DNA from: an uncultured Cohaesibacter sp.
Lineage (GTDB): Bacteria; Pseudomonadota; Alphaproteobacteria; Rhizobiales; Cohaesibacteraceae
NCBI RefSeq assembly: GCF_963682185.1
Contig: NZ_OY821667.1
Coordinates: forward strand, 3,609,501-3,673,500
DNA length: 64,000 nucleotides
Reading direction: 5' to 3'
Numbering within the stretch: position 1 is the stretch's first letter; every line of letters begins with the position of its first letter. Below are positions 28,078 through 37,407 of this stretch, in pieces. The notes below the pieces were generated by a model. The model made no database searches. It worked only from the letters and a program-made list of their open reading frames with translations, and was not told the origin of the DNA. Both the position numbers and the translations under genes were made by a program.

Positions 28078-29400
28078 TTACCAGCGGCGCTCAAAGCGGC
28101 GACGCAGAAGCACCGCGGAAATATTCATCAGCGCAAGAAACGCCAGAAGGATCAGGATCGCAGCGGATGTCCGCTCCGTGAAGGCGCGTTGTGCTTCCCC
28201 CGACCACATATAGATCTGGACGGGCAGGGCCGTTGCCGGATCAAGAGGCGTTGCCGGGAAGTCCTTGATGAAGGCCACCATGCCGATCATCAGCAGAGGT
28301 GCGGTTTCACCAAGTGCCTGCGCCAGACCGATAATCGTGCCCGTCAGGATACCCGGTGTTGCCAGGGGCAGAACATGGTGGAAAATCGCCTGTGTCTTGG
28401 AAGCGCCCACACCAAGTGCCGCTTCACGAATGGAAGGCGGGACAGCCTTGAGAGCCGAACGGGTCGCAATGATGATGGTTGGCAGCGTCATGAGGGTTAG
28501 AACCAGACCGCCAACAAGCGAAGCGGACCGCGGCAGTCCGGCAAAGTTGATGAACACAGCCAGCCCCAACAGACCGAACACAATGGAAGGCACCGCAGCG
28601 AGGTTGTTGATATTCACCTCGATAAGGTCGGTCCAGCGGTTTTTCGGCGCAAATTCTTCCAGATAGATGGAAGCGGCAACACCGATTGGCAGAGCCAGAA
28701 CCAGCACGATGAGCATCATGAAAATGGAGCCCATGACAGCCACGGCAATACCGGCCGATTCAGGTCTGGAGGAGGGACCATTGAAGAACAGGTTACTGTT
28801 GAATTTCTTCTCCATCGCCCCTTCTTCAACCAGCTGATCGATATAGGCGATCTGCGCATCTTTGACCAAGCGTTGCTTTTCTGGAACATCGCGTGGGATC
28901 TGGCCCTTGACAAAGCTGTCAATGTCGCCGTCTGCCAGTGCCCAATAGTCAATCCGCGTGCCGATGAGATCGGGATTTTCAACAACCAGATCGCGCAGAT
29001 CGACCGATGCCCCCTTGGAAAGCAGGCTCTTTGCCACACGCTGCTGTTTGCGTGTCGCCTTGTCATTGGGGTCCAGACCAACGGCCTTGGAAACAGCCCG
29101 CTCCAGAACCTTGTTATAGCGGATAGGCATCTGGATGGTGCTGATGTCGCGGTTGCCGGACGGGTCGATCAGCTCGGCATTAAGGTAAAGATCGAGATGA
29201 ATCTTTGTCTGCTGAAAGGCTGAATAGCCTTTCGTGACGATGGACAGGAACAGCATCACAAGGAACAGAATACCCAGAATGATGGCTGTGATACCCAGAG
29301 CCTGAAAGCGACGTTCTTTACTGTAGCGCTTTTTCAGTCCGAGATCGCGCTGCGTGCTCGTGGCGATGGTTTCGCCCTGTATGTTGGTTGCATCAGTCAT
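28078..29400 (-). CDS. pstA: Phosphate ABC transporter permease PstA, long form
   Basis: This inner-membrane permease has 440 residues, well above the approximately 300 of enteric PstA. The extra length is an N-terminal membrane segment plus an extracytoplasmic domain (about 60-210, the DUF3333-type region known in alphaproteobacteria). The transport core has the permease loop EAALGVGASKTQAIFHHVLP near residue 335. Its start codon overlaps the pstC stop by one base (TGATG), so the two are coupled. Confidence 0.95.
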   Translation of the reverse strand: MTDATNIQGETIATSTQRDLGLKKRYSKERRFQALGITAIILGILFLVMLFLSIVTKGYSAFQQTKIHLDLYLNAELIDPSGNRDISTIQMPIRYNKVLERAVSKAVGLDPNDKATRKQQRVAKSLLSKGASVDLRDLVVENPDLIGTRIDYWALADGDIDSFVKGQIPRDVPEKQRLVKDAQIAYIDQLVEEGAMEKKFNSNLFFNGPSSRPESAGIAVAVMGSIFMMLIVLVLALPIGVAASIYLEEFAPKNRWTDLIEVNINNLAAVPSIVFGLLGLAVFINFAGLPRSASLVGGLVLTLMTLPTIIIATRSALKAVPPSIREAALGVGASKTQAIFHHVLPLATPGILTGTIIGLAQALGETAPLLMIGMVAFIKDFPATPLDPATALPVQIYMWSGEAQRAFTERTSAAILILLAFLALMNISAVLLRRRFERRW

Positions 29401-30947
29401 CAGTCATACTGCTCCCGATATTTCCGCACGATGTGCAGAGCAAAGATGTTGAGCCCCAGGGTGATGACAAACAGGGTGATACCCAGCGCAAAGGCCACAA
29501 GGGTCTGCGGAGAGTTGAACTCAAGGTCACCAGTCAACTGGCTGACAATTTTTACGGTCACGGTGGTCACCGCTTCAAACGGGTTGGCTGTCAGGTTGGC
29601 CGCGATGCCTGCAGCCATGACCACGATCATCGTTTCACCAATGGCGCGGGACGCTGCGAGCAGAACGGAGCCGACGATCCCTGGCAGGGCTGCGGGCAGA
29701 ATGACCTTCTTGATCGTTTCCGACTTGGTCGCACCTAGCCCCAGAGACCCATCACGCAGGGATTGCGGCACCGCCGTGATAATGTCATCGGACAGCGAAG
29801 AGATGAACGGGATCAGCATGATGCCCATGACAAAGCCTGCCGTCAGCACCGAGGTAGCTGAAATATCCAGCCCGATAGCCGCGCCAGCGTCATGAAGGAA
29901 CGGGCCGACGGTTACCAGCGCAAAGAAACCATAAACAATGGTCGGGATACCGGCGAGAATTTCCAGAAGTGGCTTGGCAATGGCGCGGACCGAATTGTTG
30001 GCATATTCGGCCATATAGATGGCGGCGAACATGCCGATTGGAACCGCTACGAGCAAGGCGACAAAGGAAATATACAGTGTACCCCAGATCAACGGGATGA
30101 GACCGAAGGAGCCTTCGCCCCCGCCTTCACGACCAGCGGACGTAAAGCGGGGATCCCACTCGGTGCCAAAGAAGAAGTTGAACGGATGCACCTGACTGAA
30201 GAAGTGGATCGCTTCAAACAACATCGAAAGCACGATGCCCACGGTCGTCAGGATGGCGATGGAGGAAGCCAGCACCAGCGCGACCTTGATGTTGCTTTCA
30301 ACCAGGTTGCGTGCGCGCAATCGCGGCTTGACGCGCAGATAGGAAAGGACAAACCCGAGAATGACCAGTAGGACAACCCCGGCGATCAGAACCACATTAC
30401 CGGTCGCGTTGACCTCATTGAGCCGGTTGGCAGCATCCACCACAGTGCCGGGCACATCTTCAGCCAGCGCGACACCAACCGATTTGAGAGTCGGGCGCAC
30501 GGCGACAAGGCCATTGTGAAGCTTGGCAGCGGTGTCCTCATCCAGAAGGCTGACACCAATCGCGACACTTTCAACAACGCTACGCATCAGGGCGCGGCGG
30601 GTGTCGAGCGTTTCATACTGCTCTTTGTCTTCGCAAATGGCCGGGGTTTGCGCATCCGCGTCCCCCTCAATCCGTGCCAGTGCGCGATCGCAGGATTGGG
30701 TGTAGCCAGTGCGCAACTCGGTGTCGATCACTGAGCTGTTATAGAATGGCTGCGCAACGAGAATGGCCACCATGTAGAAAATTGCCGGAAGTGCGGTCCA
30801 TATCATCACATAGGAACCGTAATATCCGGGACGCGAATGAAGTGTAGCTATATTTCCGTTGTCACAGGAGACGGCGCGATTACGCCCCAGAACTGCACCG
30901 ACCAGCGCGAAAACGATGATAGCTACCAAAAGCCATAACGGGCTCAT
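29400..30947 (-). CDS. pstC: Phosphate ABC transporter permease PstC, long form
   Basis: This 515-residue partner of PstA contains an extended periplasmic portion (about 65-200) before the permease core, where SLGLGATKSETIKKVILPAA is the ATPase-contact loop. The long form is usual in alphaproteobacteria. The ATG at 30947 has GGGG upstream. A TTG at 30974 would add nine residues. A terminator-like hairpin separates it from pstS. Confidence 0.95.
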   Translation of the reverse strand: MSPLWLLVAIIVFALVGAVLGRNRAVSCDNGNIATLHSRPGYYGSYVMIWTALPAIFYMVAILVAQPFYNSSVIDTELRTGYTQSCDRALARIEGDADAQTPAICEDKEQYETLDTRRALMRSVVESVAIGVSLLDEDTAAKLHNGLVAVRPTLKSVGVALAEDVPGTVVDAANRLNEVNATGNVVLIAGVVLLVILGFVLSYLRVKPRLRARNLVESNIKVALVLASSIAILTTVGIVLSMLFEAIHFFSQVHPFNFFFGTEWDPRFTSAGREGGGEGSFGLIPLIWGTLYISFVALLVAVPIGMFAAIYMAEYANNSVRAIAKPLLEILAGIPTIVYGFFALVTVGPFLHDAGAAIGLDISATSVLTAGFVMGIMLIPFISSLSDDIITAVPQSLRDGSLGLGATKSETIKKVILPAALPGIVGSVLLAASRAIGETMIVVMAAGIAANLTANPFEAVTTVTVKIVSQLTGDLEFNSPQTLVAFALGITLFVITLGLNIFALHIVRKYREQYD

Positions 30948-31163
30948 AGCGATCTGCCCCTTGAGCGATTTCAATTATCGCATTGTAAATTTACTACGAG
31001 ATTTCTCTGGCTGCCTGCATCCGACTTCATCTTGAAAAATCGGTGAGGCCGAGAAAGCCGCTCCAGACGTCTGCCCCATAATCGTGCGCCATGCCCAAGA
31101 CGGAAAACGGGACTTCACTTTTTCCTTGCGGGTCAACTGACGGAAAACCAGCTGACGGAAGTC

Positions 31164-31198
31164 AAAAAAAACCATGCGCAGGGAAGCCCCGCGCATGG
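31164..31198 (-). terminator. Terminator or attenuator between pstS and pstC
   Basis: On the minus strand the stem ccatgcgc/gcgcatgg (31172-31198) is followed by a run of U (complement of 31164-31170), 17 bp after the pstS stop. Partial termination here would give more PstS than membrane components. Confidence 0.88.
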
Positions 31199-31214
31199 CT
31201 CTAAAGAGCAAAGC

Positions 31215-32255
31215 TTAAAGGGTTTTACCTTCAGCGATCGCAGCTTTGATAGCTTCGCGTTCTGCTTCCGGAGCAGGAACCAGACCATATTCAGAGGTCG
31301 GGGAGCCTTCGCCGGTCATGTCGTCGGACATGAAGAAGTCAACATACTCTTTCAGGCCAGGGATAACACCCAGGTGAGATTTCTTGACATAGAAGAACAG
31401 CGGACGAGACACAGGGTAGGTGCCGTCAGCGATCACTTCAGCATTCGGAGAAATGCCGGACATGGTAGCCACTTTCAGCTTGTCCATGTTGTTTTCATAG
31501 AAAGCAAGACCGAACACGCCGAAGCCGGTTTTGTTGCTGTCGATGCGAGCGAGGGTTTCGGTGTAATCGCCGTCGATGTCGATGGCTTTACCGTCTTTGC
31601 GAACCTTCATGCATTCTTTGCCAGCGGCTTTCTTGTCAAGGCCGGAAGCAACATACAGATCGAAGGCGCCAGCGGCTTTACAGCCAGCTTCCAGAACCTT
31701 GGTTTCGAAAACTTCACGGGTACCGTGTTTTTCGCCAGGAATGTAAGCTGCGATTTCCCAGTCAGCAAAGTTGGCGTCAACGTCAGACCATTTGGTGTTG
31801 GAGTTGTCGACCAGTTTGCCGTCTTTAACGATTTTCGGAGCCAGAGCGTTGAACCAGTGGATTGGTTCGAAAGCGAAGTCCGGGCCGTTGACGTCAGAAG
31901 CGAATACGATGCCATCGTAGCCGATTTTGACTTCCATGATTTCCTTGACGCCGTTTTCAGCGCAGGTCGCGATTTCTTTGTCTTTGATCTTACGGGAAGC
32001 GTTGGCAACGTCGATGGTGTCTTCACCAGCGCCCTGACAGAACTGTTTCAGACCAGCAGAAGAGCCACCGGATTCAACAACCGGGGTTTTGAAGTCAGGA
32101 TAGTTTTCACCAAAAGCTTCAGCAACGATGGTTGCGTAAGGAAGAACGGTGGAAGAACCAGCAACCTGAACCTGGTCACGAGCCTGTGCGGCGGTACCAG
32201 CAAGAACGGCGGTGGCAGCAATAGCAGCTGCACTAGCAAAAGAAGCGAATTTCAC
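31215..32255 (-). CDS. pstS: Periplasmic phosphate-binding protein PstS
   Basis: PstS captures phosphate in the periplasm for PstCAB. The 346-residue precursor has a signal peptide (MKFASFASAAAIAATAVLAG, cut near AQA) and phosphate-loop residues in VQVAGSSTVLPYA, ESGGSSAGLKQFC and KHGTREVFE. The start is GTG at 32255, preceded by GAGAGGT. The frame continues upstream, but that would place 14 residues before the signal. The gene is very uniform in codon choice (abundant GTT, GCT, GAA), as expected for a highly expressed protein. Confidence 0.96.
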   Translation of the reverse strand: MKFASFASAAAIAATAVLAGTAAQARDQVQVAGSSTVLPYATIVAEAFGENYPDFKTPVVESGGSSAGLKQFCQGAGEDTIDVANASRKIKDKEIATCAENGVKEIMEVKIGYDGIVFASDVNGPDFAFEPIHWFNALAPKIVKDGKLVDNSNTKWSDVDANFADWEIAAYIPGEKHGTREVFETKVLEAGCKAAGAFDLYVASGLDKKAAGKECMKVRKDGKAIDIDGDYTETLARIDSNKTGFGVFGLAFYENNMDKLKVATMSGISPNAEVIADGTYPVSRPLFFYVKKSHLGVIPGLKEYVDFFMSDDMTGEGSPTSEYGLVPAPEAEREAIKAAIAEGKTL

Positions 32256-32421
32256 TTGACCTCTCCATAAGTCAGTTTTTCGAGCGACGAGCCACACAAT
32301 TGGCTTTCAAAGTGCGCTCACGAATATGCCGACCTTCCCGTGAAAGACTTGCGCCTTATCTGTGCAAGCATGATGACCGGGTGGCCGGGACAAGCGCGAA
32401 CCTATCGTTCGTATGTGATGG

Positions 32422-32454
32422 GTATATGACATCTGTATTTCAGTTTTATGACAA
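32422..32454 (-). promoter_or_regulatory. Pho box with three 11-bp repeats upstream of pstS
   Basis: On the minus strand three consecutive 11-bp units read TTGTCATAAAA, CTGAAATACAG and ATGTCATATAC. They match the PhoB direct repeat CTGTCAT plus a 4-bp AT spacer. The site is about 167 bp before the pstS GTG, so a 5' leader of more than 100 nt is expected. Confidence 0.75.
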
Positions 32455-32513
32455 TTTAAGCAACTGAAATATATGGAGAATTTTTTGGACAATTATAAAA
32501 CCGTCATAAACTG

Positions 32514-33854
32514 TCACAATTCGGCAGAGTCGCTTACCGGCAAGCGGACCTGAAAGGTTGCGCCTTCGCCGGGCTGACTTTCCACCAGCAGCTTGCCGCG
32601 GTGCCGCGTAAGAATATGTTTTACAATGGCTAATCCGAGTCCGGTGCCTTTCTGCTCTCTGGAAGAGGCAACATCCACGCGATAAAAGCGCTCTGTCAGG
32701 CGGGGCAAATGCTCCTGCGAGATGCCTGCTCCATAGTCCCTCACATTGAAGCAATGATAGGGCTTGCCGTCTGCAGAATCGATGACCCGACTATAACTGA
32801 TATCGATCTTCTCGCCGTCCTTGCCATATTTAAGGGCGTTCTCGACCAGATTCTCGAACACCTGCACCAGTTCATCGCGATCACCGGAAACCCAGAGATC
32901 GTCATCCAGCTGATTGGTTTTGATTGCGACATCCAGATCTTGCGCCAGCGGGCTGAGGCTATCGATGACGTGACGCATGATTTTGGAGAGATCGACGCGC
33001 GTGTCCGGCAACACATGCGCGCGCATTTCGATTCTCGACAATGATAGAAGATCCGAAACCAGCCGCGACATGCGCTCGGATTGATCAAGCATGATGCGCA
33101 AAAAGCGGTCGCGTGCGACCGGATCATCCTTGGCCGGGCCCAACAGGGTTTCGATGAAGCCGATGACGGACGCCAGCGGCGTGCGCAATTCATGGCTGGC
33201 ATTGGCCACGAAATCTGCGCGCATCCGGGCCATATTCTTCTGTTCTGTCTGATCATGCAGAAGCAACAGGATGAATTCGGGGCGATGCTCCCCTTCAGGG
33301 TCGGAATTCAGATGAATAGGTGTGACCCATGCCTCATAGAAGCGTTCGCTATGGCTTTTGAGGGTATAATCTACCTTTTCGATGGGGCCACCATCGAGCA
33401 CATTATCCAACGCGGCCAACATGTCTGGCTGTCTGATTCTGAAGGACAGCGGGTCGCCTTCTTTTACATTGCCAAAAATGGACGAGCCTGCATGGTTGGC
33501 AAAGCGGACGATGCCGCGCCGATCCAGAATGAAGCAGGGGTCAGGCAGGGCAGAGGCCAATTTGCGCATATTGACGTCAGGCACAATCGCGCGGCGGCGG
33601 GCTTCCACCTTGGCCTTGAGGCGCGTAACCTTGCGGCGGCGTGGCAGAAACATCGTGGCCATGATCACGGCGACAAGTACCAACCCCACTTGCCACATTT
33701 CCCGCTCGTCCTGCATGGCAATCCAGCTTAGGCCAATGGCCATGACGATGAGAGACCAACGGGCACCATACAACCGGTTCAGCGGACCTCCGCCCAAAAG
33801 GCGGTCCAGATCGGCCGAAGTTCCAAGTCCTGCTTTGCGGTTGTCGCGTGCCAT
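32514..33854 (-). CDS. phoR: Phosphate regulon sensor histidine kinase PhoR
   Basis: PhoR phosphorylates PhoB when the Pst system signals phosphate shortage. The 446-residue protein has two membrane segments (about 33-47 and 55-71), a linker, a PAS domain (about 97-205), the phospho-acceptor region with H221 in NASHELRTPL, and an HATPase domain (N box VFENLVENALKYG, G1 VRDYGAGI, G2 GTGLGLAIVKH). It heads the cluster, with pstS 258 bp downstream. Confidence 0.96.
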   Translation of the reverse strand: MARDNRKAGLGTSADLDRLLGGGPLNRLYGARWSLIVMAIGLSWIAMQDEREMWQVGLVLVAVIMATMFLPRRRKVTRLKAKVEARRRAIVPDVNMRKLASALPDPCFILDRRGIVRFANHAGSSIFGNVKEGDPLSFRIRQPDMLAALDNVLDGGPIEKVDYTLKSHSERFYEAWVTPIHLNSDPEGEHRPEFILLLLHDQTEQKNMARMRADFVANASHELRTPLASVIGFIETLLGPAKDDPVARDRFLRIMLDQSERMSRLVSDLLSLSRIEMRAHVLPDTRVDLSKIMRHVIDSLSPLAQDLDVAIKTNQLDDDLWVSGDRDELVQVFENLVENALKYGKDGEKIDISYSRVIDSADGKPYHCFNVRDYGAGISQEHLPRLTERFYRVDVASSREQKGTGLGLAIVKHILTRHRGKLLVESQPGEGATFQVRLPVSDSAEL

Positions 33855-34298
33855 GTCATTTATTCCAATTCAACAATAATAAAAAAGCTGGGGCTTTGTC
33901 TCCCGATTGGCTGGCAAGCACCATGCCAAACAAAAGCAACCATTTTGCAACAACGGCCTGTAGCAAATGGTGCACAAGGACATTGGACCAAAATTTCGCC
34001 AATCTGATTGAATATGCAACAGGGCGAGAAGAAGCCCAATGAGGCTGCGTTATCTGACACAATGCTTGGTCTTGCCTGCCCATTGGTCGGAAATTTTGGA
34101 GTAATACTAGATTTTATAGAGCTTTAAAGAGAAAATGACGCTTGCTCAAGAGGATCAGAATACTGTTTGGCCTCTGGCGCCAGCGCAAACTGCTGATAAA
34201 AGTTTGTTGTTGATATCTCGCCAGAAGCCATGAATGAAGACTCTGACTGTATGTCAGAGCCCTGCTGGGGAGGCATTCGCAAGCAAAACTGATGGGTA
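33855..34298. other. Intergenic region between apaG and phoR
   Basis: I find no gene. Short open frames here have no ribosome sites and no family features. A small hairpin ctctgac/gtcagag at about 34234-34252 lies behind apaG without a U-tract. Confidence 0.4.
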
Positions 34299-34697
34299 TC
34301 AGTTCAGAATTTTGGTCTGGTCTGGAATGTCGAGCGAGAAAGTGGGAATGGTGACATCAAACTTTGTCCCGTCATCCATCTCCATTTCATAATGACCAGA
34401 CATGAAGCCACTTTCGCTATCAAGCGGGCAGCCCGAGGTATATTCGAAGCTGTTGCCAGCACCGATATGGGGGCGTTCACCGACCACTCCATGGCCATGA
34501 ACTTCCTGTATTCTGCCCTGACCATCCACTATCCGCCAAAAGCGCGCCTGCAACTGAATGTTGGATTGGCCGTTATTGAAAATTTCAACATGATAGGTCC
34601 AAACATGTTGTCCTTTATCTGGCGTAGATTGGGCCGGCTGATATTCCGGCACAACCATGACTTGAATCGATCCGGTTGTTGCTATGTATTTCTGCAC
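34299..34697 (-). CDS. apaG: ApaG domain protein
   Basis: This 132-residue protein is a single ApaG/Fn3-like beta-sandwich, with the family blocks VWTYHVEIFNNG, QLQARFWRIVDGQG, VHGHGVVGE and FEYTSGCPLDSESGFMSGHY. Mutations in enteric apaG affect Co2+ and Mg2+ tolerance, but the biochemical role is not established. The start is GTG at 34697, with GAGGA four bases before it. In related alphaproteobacteria apaG often lies near metZ, whereas here about 5 kb of other genes separate them. Confidence 0.93.
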   Translation of the reverse strand: MQKYIATTGSIQVMVVPEYQPAQSTPDKGQHVWTYHVEIFNNGQSNIQLQARFWRIVDGQGRIQEVHGHGVVGERPHIGAGNSFEYTSGCPLDSESGFMSGHYEMEMDDGTKFDVTIPTFSLDIPDQTKILN

Positions 34698-34984
34698 TTG
34701 GTCCTCATACTCCGGTGGAACGATGGTTCATGCTAGGCTTGGCCATCGGAATAGAATGAAGAAATCAGAGTTATGTCCCGGCAAAACTCGCGAAAAATTC
34801 ATTGGAATTGTTTAGCAAAGCTTTGTCTAAAATAATATAACCTTCTTGGATTATTATAGATCAGGAAGACCAGAAATTGTATTGGTAATAATTCCATCCA
34901 CAAATGGACGATTCTTTCCAATACTAATTAGGTAAATCAATATAGGTGCACCTAATCATCAAGAGAAGAAATGGAACGATCCGC

Positions 34985-35635
34985 ATGCTGGATGCCCGGA
35001 TAAAGAGAATCATAGACCCAACAATTGGTCATATTGGCAAAAAGCTGCACGATTTTGGGGTGACAGCCAACCAAATAACAACGTTCGGCCTGATTGTCGG
35101 TGGCGTCGCCAGTCTGTGTATCGCCTTTGAGTTGTATCTCTGGGGCCTGCTGCTGATCGGCCTAAGCCGGCTGATGGATGGGCTGGATGGGGCCGTAGCC
35201 CGAGCAGGGCGAAAAACCGATCTAGGTGGTTATCTCGACATTGTCTTCGATTTCATTTTCTATGGGCTCATTCCGCTGGCCTTCGCTTTCGCGCGGATAG
35301 AAAATGCTTTGCCTGCGGCAGTGCTCCTGATGGTCTTCTATGCCAATGGAGCAAGCTTTCTCGCCTTTGCCATCATGGCCGAGAAGCGCCAGATCTCAAC
35401 CGACAGTCATGGCTCAAAATCGCTCTATTTTACCGGCGGTCTGGCTGAAGCGGGGGAAACATATGCGGTCTTTGCCCTGTTCTGCCTGCTGCCAGACTGG
35501 TTTGGCGTGATCGCCTACAGCTTTGCAGCCATAACCGCGATCACCACAGTTTCACGCATTCTTCTGGCCAGAGAGCTCTTTACGGATACGGATCAGCCCG
35601 ATGCAAAGTCCAATGAAAGCGGCGCGCACCCTTGA
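34985..35635 (+). CDS. CDP-alcohol phosphatidyltransferase
   Basis: This integral membrane enzyme of 216 residues transfers a phosphatidyl group from CDP-diacylglycerol to an alcohol. The active-site motif is DGLDGAVARAGRKTDLGGYL, with D at both ends of the metal site; spacing after AR is seven residues, against eight in PgsA. Six hydrophobic segments follow the usual order. The ATG at 34985 (MLDARIKRIIDP) matches the family start. A GTG at 34946 would add 13 residues. The alcohol acceptor cannot be told. Confidence 0.88.
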   Translation: MLDARIKRIIDPTIGHIGKKLHDFGVTANQITTFGLIVGGVASLCIAFELYLWGLLLIGLSRLMDGLDGAVARAGRKTDLGGYLDIVFDFIFYGLIPLAFAFARIENALPAAVLLMVFYANGASFLAFAIMAEKRQISTDSHGSKSLYFTGGLAEAGETYAVFALFCLLPDWFGVIAYSFAAITAITTVSRILLARELFTDTDQPDAKSNESGAHP

Positions 35636-35692
35636 TCATCGCGCCGCAATCAACTGAGCCAAGGCAATCTTTGGCATCATAGGCAAAATGCC

Positions 35693-36121
35693 TCAAGGCA
35701 GAACCAGATGCCCGTCATCTCCAATAGGGAAGGCACCCCAGGCAACTTCCCAGAGATAGCCGTCGGGATCGGAGAAATAGCCGCTATAGCCGCCCCAGAA
35801 GGTGTCACTGGCGGACTTCCTGATCTCGGCCCCCGCTTTCTGGGCCAGCAGTAACACACTGTCTACCTCTGCTCGCTCTCGACAATTATGCGCCAGCGTG
35901 ATGCCACAGGCACCTGCCTGCGGTTTAAACGTTCCGCCGGGAATCTCCTCGGCCATTTTGTCGATTGGATAAAGAGCAAACACCGTGCCCCATGTCTTGA
36001 AGAAGGCAACGCCATCGCCCGTCGCATAGCTGGTGGGCCAGCCCAGACCATCGCGATAGAAATGCACGGATTGCTCAAGATCGGTGACGCCAAAGGTGAC
36101 CAGTGATAGTCGCGGTTCCAT
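35693..36121 (-). CDS. VOC-family (glyoxalase-like) protein
   Basis: This 142-residue protein has the paired beta-alpha-beta modules of the vicinal-oxygen-chelate fold: RLSLVTFGVTDLEQSVHFY at the start and YFSDPDGYLWEVAW at the end. A putative metal Glu lies in WEVAW. Members include glyoxalases, dioxygenases and resistance proteins, so no specific function is given. The ATG at 36121 has GGAGG upstream. Confidence 0.87.
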   Translation of the reverse strand: MEPRLSLVTFGVTDLEQSVHFYRDGLGWPTSYATGDGVAFFKTWGTVFALYPIDKMAEEIPGGTFKPQAGACGITLAHNCRERAEVDSVLLLAQKAGAEIRKSASDTFWGGYSGYFSDPDGYLWEVAWGAFPIGDDGHLVLP

Positions 36122-36458
36122 GCATATCCTCCCAATCGGGCAGAATGATCCTGCCACTATTCTGCTGCGTTACAAGCCCTAGGATAATACGCAATTGAGA
36201 AAAGCAATTTTCTCAATTTGTGAGCAGGAGCTGACACAGAGGCAAAATTTATCAAAATATGTTGGCAAGGGCGCAGGATATTCTAATTTAAAAATGAACT
36301 TTAAGATCCTCTTTCTTGCTTCAACCGCCCGAAAAAGCACAATGGCCCAACCAAAAGCGCTGAGGCCGGGGAGGCTTCTGGCTGCTTGAGACATCACGTT
36401 CAACAATTCGCAAATACAGCGATGCTGATAGGCCGAATTGGCTCACACGGAGACACTT
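36122..36458. other. Divergent intergenic region
   Basis: No gene is supported. This region separates the VOC gene from the sulfurtransferase operon and must hold both promoters. It includes an inverted pair ttgagaaaa/ttttctcaa near 36193-36216 that might be an operator. Confidence 0.4.
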
Positions 36459-37403
36459 ATGAAAAAAATGCTATTCCAGGCCTTCGTTGCATTCGGGCTG
36501 TTTGTAACCCCGACCTTCGCCGCAACTTTCGGGCCTTTGGTTTCCCCACAGGATCTCAATGCTGTTGCAGATGCAGACAAACCCCTGATCATCGATATTC
36601 GCGGTAACAGCAAAGACGGCGCCAGCCTGTTTGAACAGGGCCATATCGCAGGGTCGGTCAACGCACCTTATGGTCTGTTTCGTGGCCCCAAGGAAAATCC
36701 GGGCCAGTTGGTAACTGAAGAACATTTGGAAAAAGTGCTCGGCGACATCGGAGCAGAAAAAGACCGCGCCACGGTCATTGCCTATCAGGGGGCCAATATC
36801 TCTGATTTTGGTTCGGCAGCCCGCGTCTACTGGACGCTGAAATCGGCAGGCTTTACCGATATTGCCATTCTCAATGGCGGACTGAACAATTGGGAACAGC
36901 AGGGCTTTTCCTTTGAAGCTGGCGCAGTATCTCCCCAGAAAACCACCATTGATGTGAGCTTCTCTGATGAATGGCGTGCCTCCCGCGAAGAAATCCTGAA
37001 GATCGTCAATGGTGAAGAGAAGGCCCGCCTGATCGACGCCCGTCCGGAAGAATTCTGGAAAGGCGAGAAGAAGCATCCTGCTGCGGCCAAGCCTGGCACA
37101 TTGCCTCAGTCTGAATATTTCGTGCATTCAAACTGGTTCGATAACAAGCCGGTCATCGCTGATGCGGCCAAGGTCAAGCAATTGGCCAATGAAGCTGGCT
37201 TCAAGGGTGGCGAAGAGCTTGTAAGCTTCTGCAACACCGGTCATTGGGCCGCAACCAACTGGTTCGCGCTTTCCGAACTGGCCGAGCTGGACAATGTGAA
37301 GCTCTATCCTGAATCTGTGGTGGGCTATTCCAACGCAGGCTATGATCTGGCCAACACGCCCGGTCTTGTTCAGACCCTCATCAAACAGGTAACCGGCGGC
37401 TAA
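36459..37403 (+). CDS. Exported tandem-rhodanese sulfurtransferase
   Basis: This 314-residue periplasmic protein has a signal peptide (about 1-22, ending TFA) and two rhodanese domains. The first (about 30-155) keeps the fold (PLIIDIRG, GHIAGSVNAPY) but has no cysteine at the active loop (AYQGANISD). The second (about 170-305) holds the catalytic C258 in FCNTGHWAA. Such enzymes move sulfane sulfur from thiosulfate or other donors to an acceptor. GGAG lies six bases before the ATG. A YeeE/YedE sulfur transporter starts 4 bp downstream, so the two should work together in sulfur-compound import. Confidence 0.9.
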   Translation: MKKMLFQAFVAFGLFVTPTFAATFGPLVSPQDLNAVADADKPLIIDIRGNSKDGASLFEQGHIAGSVNAPYGLFRGPKENPGQLVTEEHLEKVLGDIGAEKDRATVIAYQGANISDFGSAARVYWTLKSAGFTDIAILNGGLNNWEQQGFSFEAGAVSPQKTTIDVSFSDEWRASREEILKIVNGEEKARLIDARPEEFWKGEKKHPAAAKPGTLPQSEYFVHSNWFDNKPVIADAAKVKQLANEAGFKGGEELVSFCNTGHWAATNWFALSELAELDNVKLYPESVVGYSNAGYDLANTPGLVQTLIKQVTGG

Positions 37404-37407
37404 TCCA

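Noticed and set aside
32501-32517. A second Pho-box-like sequence (CCGTCAT aaa CTGTCAC) at the end of phoR
   Set aside because: The repeats are 10 rather than 11 bp apart, and the site overlaps the phoR stop far from pstS. The three-unit box at 32422-32454 is a better match.
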